DNA of 16,430 bases from Bacillota bacterium (GCA_029555925.1 JAKPQU010000052.1:1-16430), one strand, 5' to 3'. Counted from the stretch's first letter, positions 1 to 7,073 are shown. Notes: a model not told the origin generated them from the sequence alone. Numbers and translations are program-made.

Positions 1-117
1 TTAAAAGCTCATTATAATTGTGTATACAGTTTAAAATATCATTTAGTGTTAGTTACGAAATATAGAAAAAAATGTTTCACTCCTGAAATTCTTGATTTTC
101 TCTTAGACAAAAAATAG
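1..117 (+). pseudogene. tnpA: IS200/IS605-family TnpA (Y1 HUH transposase), N-terminal remnant
   Basis: Frame 1 from the window edge reads LKAHYNCVYSLKYHLVLVTK, followed by YRKKCFTPEILDFLLDKK and a TAG stop at 115-117. This is the characteristic N-terminus of IS200-type TnpA (pattern YHLVxVTKYRKK..TPE). The first few codons lie before the window. The family is about 130-155 residues long and needs an HUH motif and a catalytic tyrosine. Neither follows here, because the frame closes after about 38 residues and no continuation is recognisable in the other frames. The gene is therefore a broken, inactive transposase. The family identification rests on this short but very typical stretch. Confidence 0.72.
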
Positions 118-329
118 CCTCGAGTCTTTGTATTACTTAGTTTTTGATGTAGTAGATACGCAAAGTAATGTATATCTATATTTTATTTTGGAATATTTAG
201 AGGGTGGGTTATCTGTAAAAATCTAGCTAAAATGAGTAACTCCGCATTCATCTCCCTCTAAGCCTTCAGCTATAGAGGGAGTATCCTGCGGTCTTTCCGA
301 TAAATTTTTTTAAAAAAGTAATATTTATT
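118..329. other. Decayed insertion-sequence interior, no gene
   Basis: Between the transposase remnant and the first heptamer array no convincing coding frame is visible. One short open stretch runs into the hairpin at 242-291 but resembles nothing I recognise. The most economical reading is an internally deleted and mutated IS200/IS605-family copy, with the transposase start on the left and a right-end-like hairpin on the right. Confidence 0.5.
242..291 (+). mobile_element. Right-end-like subterminal hairpin of an IS200/IS605-family element
   Basis: A perfect 9-bp stem CTCCCTCTA (252-260) / TAGAGGGAG (273-281) encloses a 12-nt loop. An outer 5-bp stem CCGCA (242-246) / TGCGG (287-291) continues it across a small internal loop. 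IS200/IS605 elements carry no terminal inverted repeats. They end in imperfect subterminal hairpins of this kind, recognised by TnpA as single-stranded DNA. Its place about 125 bp past a TnpA N-terminal fragment supports the assignment. The exact element boundary is not visible. Confidence 0.5.
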
Positions 330-420
330 CGTGATGCGTTACGCGTCAAGCATCACGCGTGACAGATAGATTTCACCCTTCACTTTTCACTTCTTACGAC
401 TCACGACTCACCACTCACTT
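330..420. repeat. Tandem heptamer array, 13 units in one phase (two sub-families)
   Basis: Units 330-364 are five heptamers of the CGTNACG type (CGTGATG, CGTTACG and variants). The spacer 365-371 is itself 7 bp, and 372-420 are seven heptamers of the TCAC type (such as TTCACTT and CTCACGA). The 7-bp phase is kept over all 91 bp. Read on the minus strand, the second block carries GTGA or GTAA at a fixed unit position. The array lies about 40 bp upstream of the terC promoter. Confidence 0.85.
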
Positions 421-462
421 ATCCAAAATTTTCAAAAATATTAAAAATTGTAAGCTTATACC

Positions 463-491
463 TAGTTATTAAAAAAAAGTTGCGTTATAAT
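463..491 (+). promoter_or_regulatory. Candidate sigma70 promoter for terC
   Basis: A perfect TATAAT lies at 486-491. At the ideal 17-bp spacing the -35 position reads TAGTTA (463-468), which is weak. The start codon is about 50 bp further down. I see no yybP-ykoY (manganese) riboswitch fold in this short leader, although such riboswitches often precede TerC-family genes. Confidence 0.45.
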
Positions 492-542
492 AGCATATAG
501 TCTTAATGAAATATTTCACTGTAAGTAAAAGGAGATAATATC

Positions 543-1484
543 TTGAGTAAGATAATAGTTTTGCTTCTTTTTCACCTTTTTATTTTCGCGATGCTTTTCA
601 TAGACCTGGGTTTCTTCAACAAAAAGGCTCACAAGCCTTCACTGAAAGAGTCCGTCATATGGAGTATTGTATGGATTACCTGTAGCCTCCTGTTTAATGC
701 AGGAGTTTTTTATTTTCAGGGCAATTTAAAAGGGATGGAATTTCTTACAGGTTATATTGTAGAAAAGGCTTTATCGGTAGATAATATCTTTGTTTTTGTA
801 CTGGTATTCTCATATTTCTCCGTTCCCCTGGAATACCAGCACAAGGTATTATTCTGGGGCATAATAGGCGCTCTTTTTATGAGAGCAAGTTTCATTCTCC
901 TGGGAACAGTATTAATTAAAAAATTCCATTTCATCCTTTATATATTCGGAGCTCTTCTTGTATACGGGGGATATAAAATGATGTTTCACGACGATGAACA
1001 GATAGATCCCGGGAAAAACCCTTTTCTGAAACTCTGCAGAAAGATCTTCCCTGTTACGCCGAATTATATAGGTTCAAAATTCTTCATAAAAGACGGTATG
1101 AAGCTTTTAGCAACACCTCTGCTGCCTGTCCTTGTAGTGATAGAAACAACAGATCTTCTTTTTGCAATTGACTCAATACCGGCAGTATTTGCAATCACAC
1201 AGGATGCTTTTATTGTATATACATCAAATATTTTTGCGGTTCTTGGCCTCCGGTCACTTTATTTTGTACTGGCAGGCATAATAGACAAATTTGTCTATCT
1301 GAAATACGGGCTCTCTATAGTGCTTGCTTTTATAGGCGTAAAAATGCTGATTATAGACATATATAAAATTCCTACGTCTTTTTCTTTAATGATTGTAAGT
1401 ATTCTTATAGCAGGTTCAACCGTGTTATCTCTATTTGCAAAAGAAGAAAAACTGGCAGCTTCTTCAGTGACCAGTGAGCAGTGA
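543..1484 (+). CDS. TerC/Alx-family integral membrane protein
   Basis: This 313-residue, very hydrophobic protein has about eight to nine membrane segments. It carries the two signature acidic motifs of the TerC/Alx family: EKALSVDN (residues 74-81), and a second cluster with E201, D204 and D210 in ETTDLLFAIDSIPAVFAIT. Length matches E. coli Alx (about 320). Members of the family export Mn2+ or other divalent metals or help load secreted metalloenzymes; which applies here is not visible. The start is TTG, chosen because AAAAGGAG (527-534) sits 8 nt upstream and the following residues are typical. The last residues (about SVTSEQ) and the TGA stop are encoded by a tandem heptamer array, so the tail is probably not conserved. 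It is monocistronic and convergent with the next gene. Confidence 0.9.
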   Translation: MSKIIVLLLFHLFIFAMLFIDLGFFNKKAHKPSLKESVIWSIVWITCSLLFNAGVFYFQGNLKGMEFLTGYIVEKALSVDNIFVFVLVFSYFSVPLEYQHKVLFWGIIGALFMRASFILLGTVLIKKFHFILYIFGALLVYGGYKMMFHDDEQIDPGKNPFLKLCRKIFPVTPNYIGSKFFIKDGMKLLATPLLPVLVVIETTDLLFAIDSIPAVFAITQDAFIVYTSNIFAVLGLRSLYFVLAGIIDKFVYLKYGLSIVLAFIGVKMLIIDIYKIPTSFSLMIVSILIAGSTVLSLFAKEEKLAASSVTSEQ

Positions 1485-1545
1485 CCAGTGATAAAATAGC
1501 TTCACCTTTTACTGGTCACTGATTACTGATAACTGCTCACTGTAA
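1467..1545. repeat. Heptamer arrays in inverted arrangement, possible bidirectional terminator
   Basis: Plus-strand heptamers GTGACCA, GTGAGCA, GTGACCA and GTGATAA run from 1467 to 1494. A mirrored set of five ACTGNNN units runs from 1511 to 1545. The two halves can pair (CAGTGACCAGT with ACTGGTCACTG; CAGTGAGCAG with CTGCTCACTG) into a hairpin between convergent genes. Both neighbouring stop codons lie in it: terC's TGA is the third unit's TGA, and the glycosyltransferase TGA is 1537-1539. There is no clear T-tract, so terminator activity is inference. Confidence 0.7.
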
Positions 1546-2424
1546 AAGTTCTTCTTTTACGCCGCATAAGTAATGATATTGAAGTAAAATATCTTTGAAA
1601 AATTTGCTGTCTTTTTTTTCTCTGCATTTATTGATAAGCCATCCGTCAGGTTTTATGAAGGAATGGATAAAAAGAGAAAGGGGATTCATGCCAAGGAGGT
1701 ATTTTATTTTCCAGTCTTTATGTTTCCTGTAAAATTTTACGGCAGACTGTCCTGCTTTTTTCATTATTTCACATTTTTTCTCCAGGGGAACAGGATGAAG
1801 ATGATAGTTCACAGCAGCTCTTGCATAATTAATATGCACCCCTTTTCTGGCCAGTCTGTAACCAAGTTCTATATCTTCCCATCCGTAGTCCTGAAAACAT
1901 TCGTCAAACATGCCGACTTCAATCAATGTATCCTTTCGGGCAGATGCGTTACCTGTCATAAAATAAAGCCATGAAAGCTTTTTCCTGTTATGAGGATGCA
2001 TTTCATGTCTTCTGTCGGGATGTTTCTTTACATATTCATATTCCTCTATGGATGAGACCTGAACTTCAAGCCCTATTACTGCTTCTCCGGGATATTTCCG
2101 GTGAAAAGCGGCATGTTCTTTCAATAAATCAGGTGATGCTATTATATCTGCATCTGTAAAAAGAATTATTTCACCTTTTGCTTTTTTTATTCCCGTGTTT
2201 CTTGCCCCCGATCTGCCTCTGTTTTCCTGACTTATAAATGTCAGAGCAGGTTTTAGCTGAAGATTTTTTACCATCTCTTCTGTTCCATCGGTTGAAGAAC
2301 TATCTACTACAATAATCTCATACTCTTGAGAAGGAAAATTCTGTTCATCAAGAGATTTAAGAACAATCTCCAATGTATCTTTACGGTTAAAAGCCGGTAT
2401 GACTATGCTGATAAAGCAGGACAT
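1537..2424 (-). CDS. GT2-family glycosyltransferase (GT-A fold)
   Basis: A 295-residue soluble glycosyltransferase. The N-terminus ISIVIPAFNRKDTLEIVLKS is the nucleotide-sugar-binding start of GT2 enzymes. IIVVDSSSTDGTEE follows, then the metal-binding DxD-type motif FTDADI (DAD at 91-93). WEDIELGYRLARKG (about 183-196) is the acceptor/catalytic [ED]D motif of the galactosyltransferase-like C-terminal segment. Donor and acceptor cannot be read from sequence. The start codon lies 2 bp after the upstream stop with no strong Shine-Dalgarno site, so translational coupling to the ATPase-like gene is likely. The TGA stop falls in the heptamer array shared with terC. With the TMTC-like enzyme upstream it suggests protein or envelope glycosylation. 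Confidence 0.87.
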   Translation of the reverse strand: MSCFISIVIPAFNRKDTLEIVLKSLDEQNFPSQEYEIIVVDSSSTDGTEEMVKNLQLKPALTFISQENRGRSGARNTGIKKAKGEIILFTDADIIASPDLLKEHAAFHRKYPGEAVIGLEVQVSSIEEYEYVKKHPDRRHEMHPHNRKKLSWLYFMTGNASARKDTLIEVGMFDECFQDYGWEDIELGYRLARKGVHINYARAAVNYHLHPVPLEKKCEIMKKAGQSAVKFYRKHKDWKIKYLLGMNPLSLFIHSFIKPDGWLINKCREKKDSKFFKDILLQYHYLCGVKEELLQ

Positions 2425-2426
2425 AA

Positions 2427-3890
2427 TTAATAAACTACAGGTTTCTTTCTATATTCAAAACCTGTAACCCTTATAAATTCTTCAATGGTGATTACTTGAT
2501 TTTTAAGAAGTTCCACTGACTGCTCGTGAAAAGTTTTCATGCCTTTTTCTATGGCTTTCTCTCTTATATCAAAAAAATTTCTTCTGTTTATTATCATATT
2601 TCTTAATTCTTCATCGACTGAAAATATCTCATAAATAACATAATAACCTTTATAACCGGAATAATTGCAGTTCTCACATCCATGTGTCCTTATCAGGATA
2701 GAAGGAGAGGAAAAAAGACCGGGAAAATTTTCCATCATACTTTCATCAAAAAGATATTCTTCCCTGCATAGAGGACAGGCAATTTTATAAAGTTTCTCGC
2801 TCGTAATACCTATGAGAACACTTCCCAGTGCTGACGGTTCTATGCCCATATCATAAAGTCTCTGCATGGCATTTCCGGCATTTCTTGCCATAATCTGTGC
2901 TATAACAAGCTTTGTTCCCGATGCGGTAACACACAGAGATGCTCTGTCAGAATTTCTTACTTCACCGGTCATAATTATATCAGGATCTGAATCCATAACA
3001 GAGTTAAATATCTCTTCATAATCATGATCTATCTGTATCTGACTTACTCCGTCAAGTATATATTCAATATGTTCTTCAACTGTCATGATATTCAGGGTGG
3101 AGTCTATTTTTTCCTGTAACATTGAGTAAACAAGTGTTGTTCTTCCGCTCTGAGGAGGTCCACTCACAAGTATAAGTCCCGAAGATTTTGCCAGCATCCC
3201 CCTTATTACATTCACATCTTCTTCTGATTTCAAACAGACAGAAAGATTTGTTATAACATCTGTCATGTCAAACAGCTTCATAGTATATTTTTCCCCTGCC
3301 AGTGTTTCTATAACAGAAATTCTTATTTCCGATGGCGTGTCACCTTTAAAAATCATACGTCCTTTACGAATACTGCCAATTAATCTGAAAGCTCTGTTTA
3401 TTTCCCTCAGGAGAAAAGGGATTATTACACAGGACATATCAGTTACTTTTACGAGTTTGCCTTTAATTCTGTAAAATAATTCATAATTATCTCCTGCGAG
3501 AGGATTTAAATGTATATCAGTAGCTTTTTCCGACAGACCATCCATGATGATCAGATAAAGGAGTGCATCTGTTTCGTAATCAATAATTTTTCGAGGAAGA
3601 TTACAATGTTTATTTTTAAGTCTCTGAATAAAAAATTCAATAGTTTTATTTAATTCAGAATAATCTCCGCTTTCTTCCGTATCTTCTGTCTGCATAAATT
3701 GGATAAGATCTTTACGGTAAAAGCGCCACTGCTTACCTGCTTTAAATCCTTTAATTTTCGCCTCACCGAGCCATCTGTAAAGGGTCGGATGGCTTATTTT
3801 GAGCAGTTCCGCAGCCTGAGTAAAGTCAAGTATATCACTCATGCCTTTACCTTCCTGACGTAGCAATTCATCTAAATCATCTTCAATCAT
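2427..3890 (-). CDS. HTH (excisionase/MerR-like) fused to GspE/PilB-type ATPase domain with degenerate active site
   Basis: 487 residues. Residues about 19-66 form an excisionase-type winged helix-turn-helix (FTQAAELLKISHPTLYRWLG, then a KQWRFYRKDL wing). Residues about 105-487 follow the GspE/PilB secretion-ATPase plan: KATDIHL near 122-128; Walker A position GPPQSGRT (244-251); Asp box VEEHIEY (271-277); Walker B DPDIIMTGEVR (302-312); and a zinc tetracysteine C372, C375, C405, C408. Two catalytic features are lost. The Walker A lysine is arginine (R250, codon AGA), and the His box, normally like LSTLHTN, reads IAQIMARN. Hydrolysis is therefore doubtful, and the protein may be a regulatory or assembly paralogue. 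No pilin or secretion genes are nearby. It sits between the two glycosyltransferase genes, 2 bp from the downstream one. The start has an AGGTGA-like site upstream. Confidence 0.82.
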   Translation of the reverse strand: MIEDDLDELLRQEGKGMSDILDFTQAAELLKISHPTLYRWLGEAKIKGFKAGKQWRFYRKDLIQFMQTEDTEESGDYSELNKTIEFFIQRLKNKHCNLPRKIIDYETDALLYLIIMDGLSEKATDIHLNPLAGDNYELFYRIKGKLVKVTDMSCVIIPFLLREINRAFRLIGSIRKGRMIFKGDTPSEIRISVIETLAGEKYTMKLFDMTDVITNLSVCLKSEEDVNVIRGMLAKSSGLILVSGPPQSGRTTLVYSMLQEKIDSTLNIMTVEEHIEYILDGVSQIQIDHDYEEIFNSVMDSDPDIIMTGEVRNSDRASLCVTASGTKLVIAQIMARNAGNAMQRLYDMGIEPSALGSVLIGITSEKLYKIACPLCREEYLFDESMMENFPGLFSSPSILIRTHGCENCNYSGYKGYYVIYEIFSVDEELRNMIINRRNFFDIREKAIEKGMKTFHEQSVELLKNQVITIEEFIRVTGFEYRKKPVVY

Positions 3891-3916
3891 AATTCATCAC
3901 CTGCCATGACATATTC

Positions 3917-3973
3917 TTATACTGACCTGGGTATAAATATGTAATAAACGTTTTCCTCCCGTTACGCGTCACG
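3917..3973 (-). repeat. Copy of a ~55-bp sequence also found at 6163-6220, with two heptamer units
   Basis: Read on the minus strand this stretch is two heptamers (CGTGACG-like, 3960-3973), then GGGAGGAAAA, CGTTTATTACAT and a tail with CCCAGGTCAGTA. Plus strand 6163-6220 has the same order: heptamers, GGAGGGAA, the identical CGTTTATTACAT, and a similar tail (GCCCGGAACAGTA). The two copies are inverted relative to each other. They flank the TMTC-like gene and the gap next to it. Confidence 0.6.
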
Positions 3974-4009
3974 AGAGCAGTTATGTGTTCTTTATGCTCA
4001 TCACAGTAA

Positions 4010-5563
4010 TTATTTTTTATTTCTATATTCCTCAACTTTGTATCCAAGTATTTTTGCTTTTTCAATATCTGCCCTGGATTTTTCATAGTCCCCTGCCCTG
4101 GCATAAGAAATTCCTCTGTAATAATAAGCTTCTTTATAATCAGGGTTAAGTTTTAATGCCTGAGTATAATCAGAAATAGCTTTATTATATTCTCCACTCC
4201 TGCCATAGGCATTGGCTCTATTATAATAACTTTTTTCATATAAAGGGTTCATTTCTATTGCTTTTGAAAAATCTGCAATTGCCATGTCATATTCTTCTTG
4301 ACCATAATAAGCACATCCACGGTTATAATAGGGAATGAAATTATCAGGATATTTTCTCAGGGTATCGGACCATAATGTTATATTATCAGACCATACATTA
4401 CATCTATTCCATGTAAGAAAAGACAGAGTGCATATTAACAAAGATAAAATTATCAACAATAATACCTTATTATATTTATTATATAACCAGTAAAACCCTT
4501 CTGCTATAATATACAAAAAGCCTATTGAAGGAATATAGGTATAACGATCAGCTGCTATACCGGGTGGAACAGGGATTAACTGACTCACAGGTAACAGGGT
4601 AATAAGAAAAAAGAGACTTCCAAAAATCACTTTTTTTGTATATTTCCGTGAAAAAATTATCAGGAGAAACAGGAGAGGAGTAATAAAAAGATAAGCTATA
4701 AAAAAAGGAGGGAGAATATATCCGGAAGGATGGGGATAAATACAGGCCAGTTTTACAGGCATTAATAATTTACCTGTATAAAATATTATCCCATGACTGG
4801 CAATACAGATATTATAAAAAAATGTATAATGCCTGGCTTCCGGGTCCCGGTTCAATAGTATAATAAAACCCTGTATAATAATAAATGTTCCTGACAGTAG
4901 AAAATATAGAATCTTGACTGTAATATTGCTGACAGTTAATTTTCGTTCCATAAAATAGTCAAAGAGTAATAAAACAAAAGGAAGGGTTACAGCCATAGGT
5001 TTTGAAAAAAGGGATAAGAGGAACATAAATAAAGAAAGATAATAATAATTGTAAGCTCTCTTTTTCATATAATAAATATAACAAATAAGAGAAGCGAGAA
5101 AGAAAAAACTATAGAGAACGTCCTTTCTCTCTGCAATCCATGCTACAGACTCTACCCTGAGAGGATGTACACCAAAAAAAATTGCTGTTATAAAGGCTAC
5201 AATCACATTATCAGCAAGGATAAAAATCATCCAGAATACCAGAAGAGTATTTAATACATGCAAAATAATATTTGTGCAATGATAGACAGAAGGGTTAAGT
5301 TGAAAGAAGTGATATTCGACGGCATAAGTCAGGAAAGGAAGAGGATGATAAAGACTTTTCACAAATGGAATATCCCCCCTGACACCGGAAATACTGAATA
5401 TATTTTTTATATTTTCCAGGGATAAACTTCTTATCATTTCATTGTGTATAACATATGCCTGGTCATCCCATTCAGTAAAGCCATTTTTAAGACAGGGAGA
5501 AAAACTAAGGACAGTAATGAAAACTATAATCAGAATGAATAATCTTATAAGACGTGTTTGCAT
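4010..5563 (-). CDS. TMTC-like GT-C membrane glycosyltransferase with C-terminal TPRs
   Basis: 517 residues from the ATG at 5561-5563 (a TTG codon directly upstream is an alternative). About ten or more membrane helices are followed by roughly three TPRs (about 410-510; repeats begin YYNRGCAYYGQEEYDMAIAD). The first loop carries EWDDQAYV (about 31-38) with the acidic pair typical of GT-C enzymes. FGVHPLRVESVAWIAERKDV (about 133-152) and AADRYTYIPSIG (about 344-355) match the signatures of eukaryotic and bacterial TMTC proteins, O-mannosyltransferases that use a polyprenyl-phosphate sugar. Role inferred: transfer of a lipid-linked sugar to an exported protein or envelope acceptor, with TPRs guiding the substrate. 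It heads a minus-strand set with the HTH-ATPase and the GT2 gene. No strong Shine-Dalgarno site precedes it. Confidence 0.82.
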   Translation of the reverse strand: MQTRLIRLFILIIVFITVLSFSPCLKNGFTEWDDQAYVIHNEMIRSLSLENIKNIFSISGVRGDIPFVKSLYHPLPFLTYAVEYHFFQLNPSVYHCTNIILHVLNTLLVFWMIFILADNVIVAFITAIFFGVHPLRVESVAWIAERKDVLYSFFFLASLICYIYYMKKRAYNYYYLSLFMFLLSLFSKPMAVTLPFVLLLFDYFMERKLTVSNITVKILYFLLSGTFIIIQGFIILLNRDPEARHYTFFYNICIASHGIIFYTGKLLMPVKLACIYPHPSGYILPPFFIAYLFITPLLFLLIIFSRKYTKKVIFGSLFFLITLLPVSQLIPVPPGIAADRYTYIPSIGFLYIIAEGFYWLYNKYNKVLLLIILSLLICTLSFLTWNRCNVWSDNITLWSDTLRKYPDNFIPYYNRGCAYYGQEEYDMAIADFSKAIEMNPLYEKSYYNRANAYGRSGEYNKAISDYTQALKLNPDYKEAYYYRGISYARAGDYEKSRADIEKAKILGYKVEEYRNKK

Positions 5564-5645
5564 CAAATATTTTACATCGCCAATCTTTTCTCAGTGCTGC
5601 CAGTGATAAATACGACACCGGATAATCTGTAATTTTGTATACTCC

Positions 5646-5666
5646 CGTTATGCGTTACGCGTCACG
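5646..5666. repeat. Heptamer array, 3 units
   Basis: Three consecutive units: CGTTATG, CGTTACG and CGTCACG. It lies about 80 bp upstream of the TMTC-like gene. Confidence 0.85.
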
Positions 5667-5754
5667 ACTGTAACCAGCGGAATATTTACCGTTATCAACA
5701 CTAAAAGAGTATCCGAAAAAATCTGTATCATGTATAGATTAAGGTTTTTATTCC

Positions 5755-5782
5755 CGTCACGCGTTACGCGTTACGCGTCACG
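5755..5782. repeat. Heptamer array, 4 units
   Basis: Four consecutive units, CGTCACG at each end and two CGTTACG in the middle, so the 28-bp block is close to palindromic. It lies just before the inverted-repeat element. Confidence 0.88.
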
Positions 5783-5804
5783 ATAAATAAAATTTCGGTT
5801 ACTT

Positions 5805-6038
5805 AATTTACCTGTTGCCATACTTAGTACCGTAACAGGTAAATTCGTAACCATTTATCAGCTTCTGCCTGACAGGCTCTTACGAAGAAAAATAATTTGC
5901 CTTATTTAATTTGCTTTACAGACAATAAATTAGCCCTTATTTAATTTCTAATACTATAGAAAAAACTAATTTTTCTTCTCCAGAGCCTGCCAGGCAGAAG
6001 CTTTTTATGGATACCCTTTTACCTGTAGCGGTACTTAG
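5805..6038. repeat. ~235-bp inverted-repeat element (MITE-like or structured RNA)
   Basis: Arms 5823-5895 and 5966-6038 are inverted copies with roughly three quarters identity over about 70 bp without gaps. The best core is 21 bp with one mismatch (5860-5880 against 5982-6002). Outside the left arm, AATTTACCTGTT (5805-5816) and AACAGGTAAATT (5834-5845) form a second, perfect palindrome. A motif TTACCTGT..GC..TACTTAG occurs directly at 5808-5827 and 6019-6038. The spacer holds two direct copies of CTTATTTAATTT. No coding frame is present. A non-autonomous mobile element or a long hairpin transcript are both possible. Confidence 0.7.
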
Positions 6039-6100
6039 ATAAATTCTATTGTATATATTAACTTCAGACTTGTCAATCGATTACATTTTTCTGCCATATA

Positions 6101-6109
6101 TGGTATAAT
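6101..6109 (+). promoter_or_regulatory. Extended -10 promoter for the ABC transporter operon
   Basis: TGGTATAAT is a perfect extended -10 (TGn followed by TATAAT at 6104-6109). The -35 position at 17-bp spacing (TTACAT, 6081-6086) is poor, as is common with extended -10 promoters. The leader to the ATG would be about 175 nt and includes a heptamer array and the ~55-bp repeat. Confidence 0.5.
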
Positions 6110-6162
6110 AATTTAAATCAGAGAAAATGATTTTACCAGGGTGAGCACAAAATATATACTCT

Positions 6163-6220
6163 CGTGACGGGTAACGCGTGACTGGAGGGAAACGTTTATT
6201 ACATGCTTAAGCCCGGAACA
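6163..6220 (+). repeat. Heptamer array (3 units) plus second copy of the ~55-bp repeat
   Basis: Units CGTGACG, GGTAACG and CGTGACT (6163-6183) are followed by GGAGGGAAACGTTTATTACA and a tail. This is homologous, in inverted orientation, to 3917-3973. It lies in the presumed leader of the ABC operon. Confidence 0.65.
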
Positions 6221-6290
6221 GTAAAGAAGTCCAACAAGAAATTTGAATAAATTACGACATCCATCTATCATGTATTACGGAATTTAATAA

Positions 6291-7073
6291 ATGTCATTAG
6301 TAGAAGTAAAAAACTTAAAAAAAACCTTTAAAGACAGAAAACTCGGCTTTATAGATGCAGTTTTGGATATTTCCTTTTCCTTTGAAGCAGGAGAGGTATT
6401 CGGTCTCCTTGGCCCGAACGGTGCGGGAAAAACCACACTGCTTCGTATGTTGTCCACAATACTTTCACCTACAGACGGTACCGCCACAATCGGAGGTTAT
6501 GACATAAGAGACAATCCTCTCGAAGTAAGATCTCAGATAGGATTTCTTACAGGAAATACCGGACTTTACAGCCGTCTTACAGCAGTTGAAATGCTGTATT
6601 ATATAGGAAGTCTCTACGGTATGGATAAAGAAACATTAAAAAGAAGATGTGAAGAAGTAAGTGAACTTCTTGATATGAACAAATTTTTACATCGTAAATG
6701 CGGACAGCTTTCTACAGGACAGAGGCAGAGAATCTCCATTGCAAGAACTATTATCCATAATCCTCCTGTATTATTCCTCGACGAACCGACTCTGGGGCTC
6801 GATGTCATGACGAGCAGAACAATCATATCATTTATAAAAAAAGCCAGAGAACAGGGTAAAGGTATTCTGCTTTCAACTCATGAAATGGAAATAGTCGAAA
6901 AACTGGCAGATAAAATATGTCTCGTCCATATGGGACATGTTATTGCATCGGGAACCCTGGAAGAACTCAAGGAAAAAACAGGAGAGAAATATCTGGATGA
7001 CGTATTTTTATCATTGATAGAAGAGGATAACGGGAAAATAAATGAGATGGCCATTCAATCTGAGAACAATTAG
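6291..7073 (+). CDS. ABC transporter ATP-binding protein (NatA-like)
   Basis: A 260-residue ABC ATPase with every motif in place: Walker A GPNGAGKT (41-48), Q-loop at about residue 82 (SQIGFLTG), signature LSTGQ (140-144, a common LSGGQ variant), Walker B VLFLDE (160-165), and the switch histidine in STHE (H197). It is of the class that powers ABC-2 exporters such as the NatAB Na+ exporter, and acts at the inner face of the cytoplasmic membrane. The gene overlaps the permease by 32 bp, so the two form one operon and almost certainly one complex. The Shine-Dalgarno site is weak (GGAA about 8 nt upstream). The substrate is not readable. Confidence 0.92.
   Translation: MSLVEVKNLKKTFKDRKLGFIDAVLDISFSFEAGEVFGLLGPNGAGKTTLLRMLSTILSPTDGTATIGGYDIRDNPLEVRSQIGFLTGNTGLYSRLTAVEMLYYIGSLYGMDKETLKRRCEEVSELLDMNKFLHRKCGQLSTGQRQRISIARTIIHNPPVLFLDEPTLGLDVMTSRTIISFIKKAREQGKGILLSTHEMEIVEKLADKICLVHMGHVIASGTLEELKEKTGEKYLDDVFLSLIEEDNGKINEMAIQSENN

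Larger units (their letters stand above)
5564..6290. other. Long intergenic region, no gene
   Basis: About 725 bp between divergent operons. It contains heptamer arrays (5646-5666, 5755-5782, 6163-6183), a large inverted-repeat element (5805-6038), a second copy of the ~55-bp repeat and an extended -10 promoter. I see no open frame with plausible protein features and no tRNA or known small RNA. Confidence 0.7.

Noticed and set aside
330..420. CRISPR array
   Set aside because: Units are 7 bp without spacers and no cas genes are present. The same holds for the other heptamer arrays.
421..542. yybP-ykoY (Mn2+) riboswitch upstream of the TerC-family gene
   Set aside because: The leader after the -10 is only about 45 nt and AT-rich, with no three-way fold or conserved loop sequences visible.
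3883..4104. A 73-codon minus-strand frame spanning the gap between the TMTC-like gene and the HTH-ATPase gene
   Set aside because: It starts inside the TMTC-like gene in another frame, has no ribosome binding site, and runs through the heptamers and the ~55-bp repeat. Part of it (TFITYLYPGQ) resembles TFITCLSPEQ from the other repeat copy only because the DNA is repeated.
6270..6290. Upstream ATG at 6270 as leader peptide or alternative start of the ABC ATPase
   Set aside because: Only five codons before a TAA, with no ribosome binding site.
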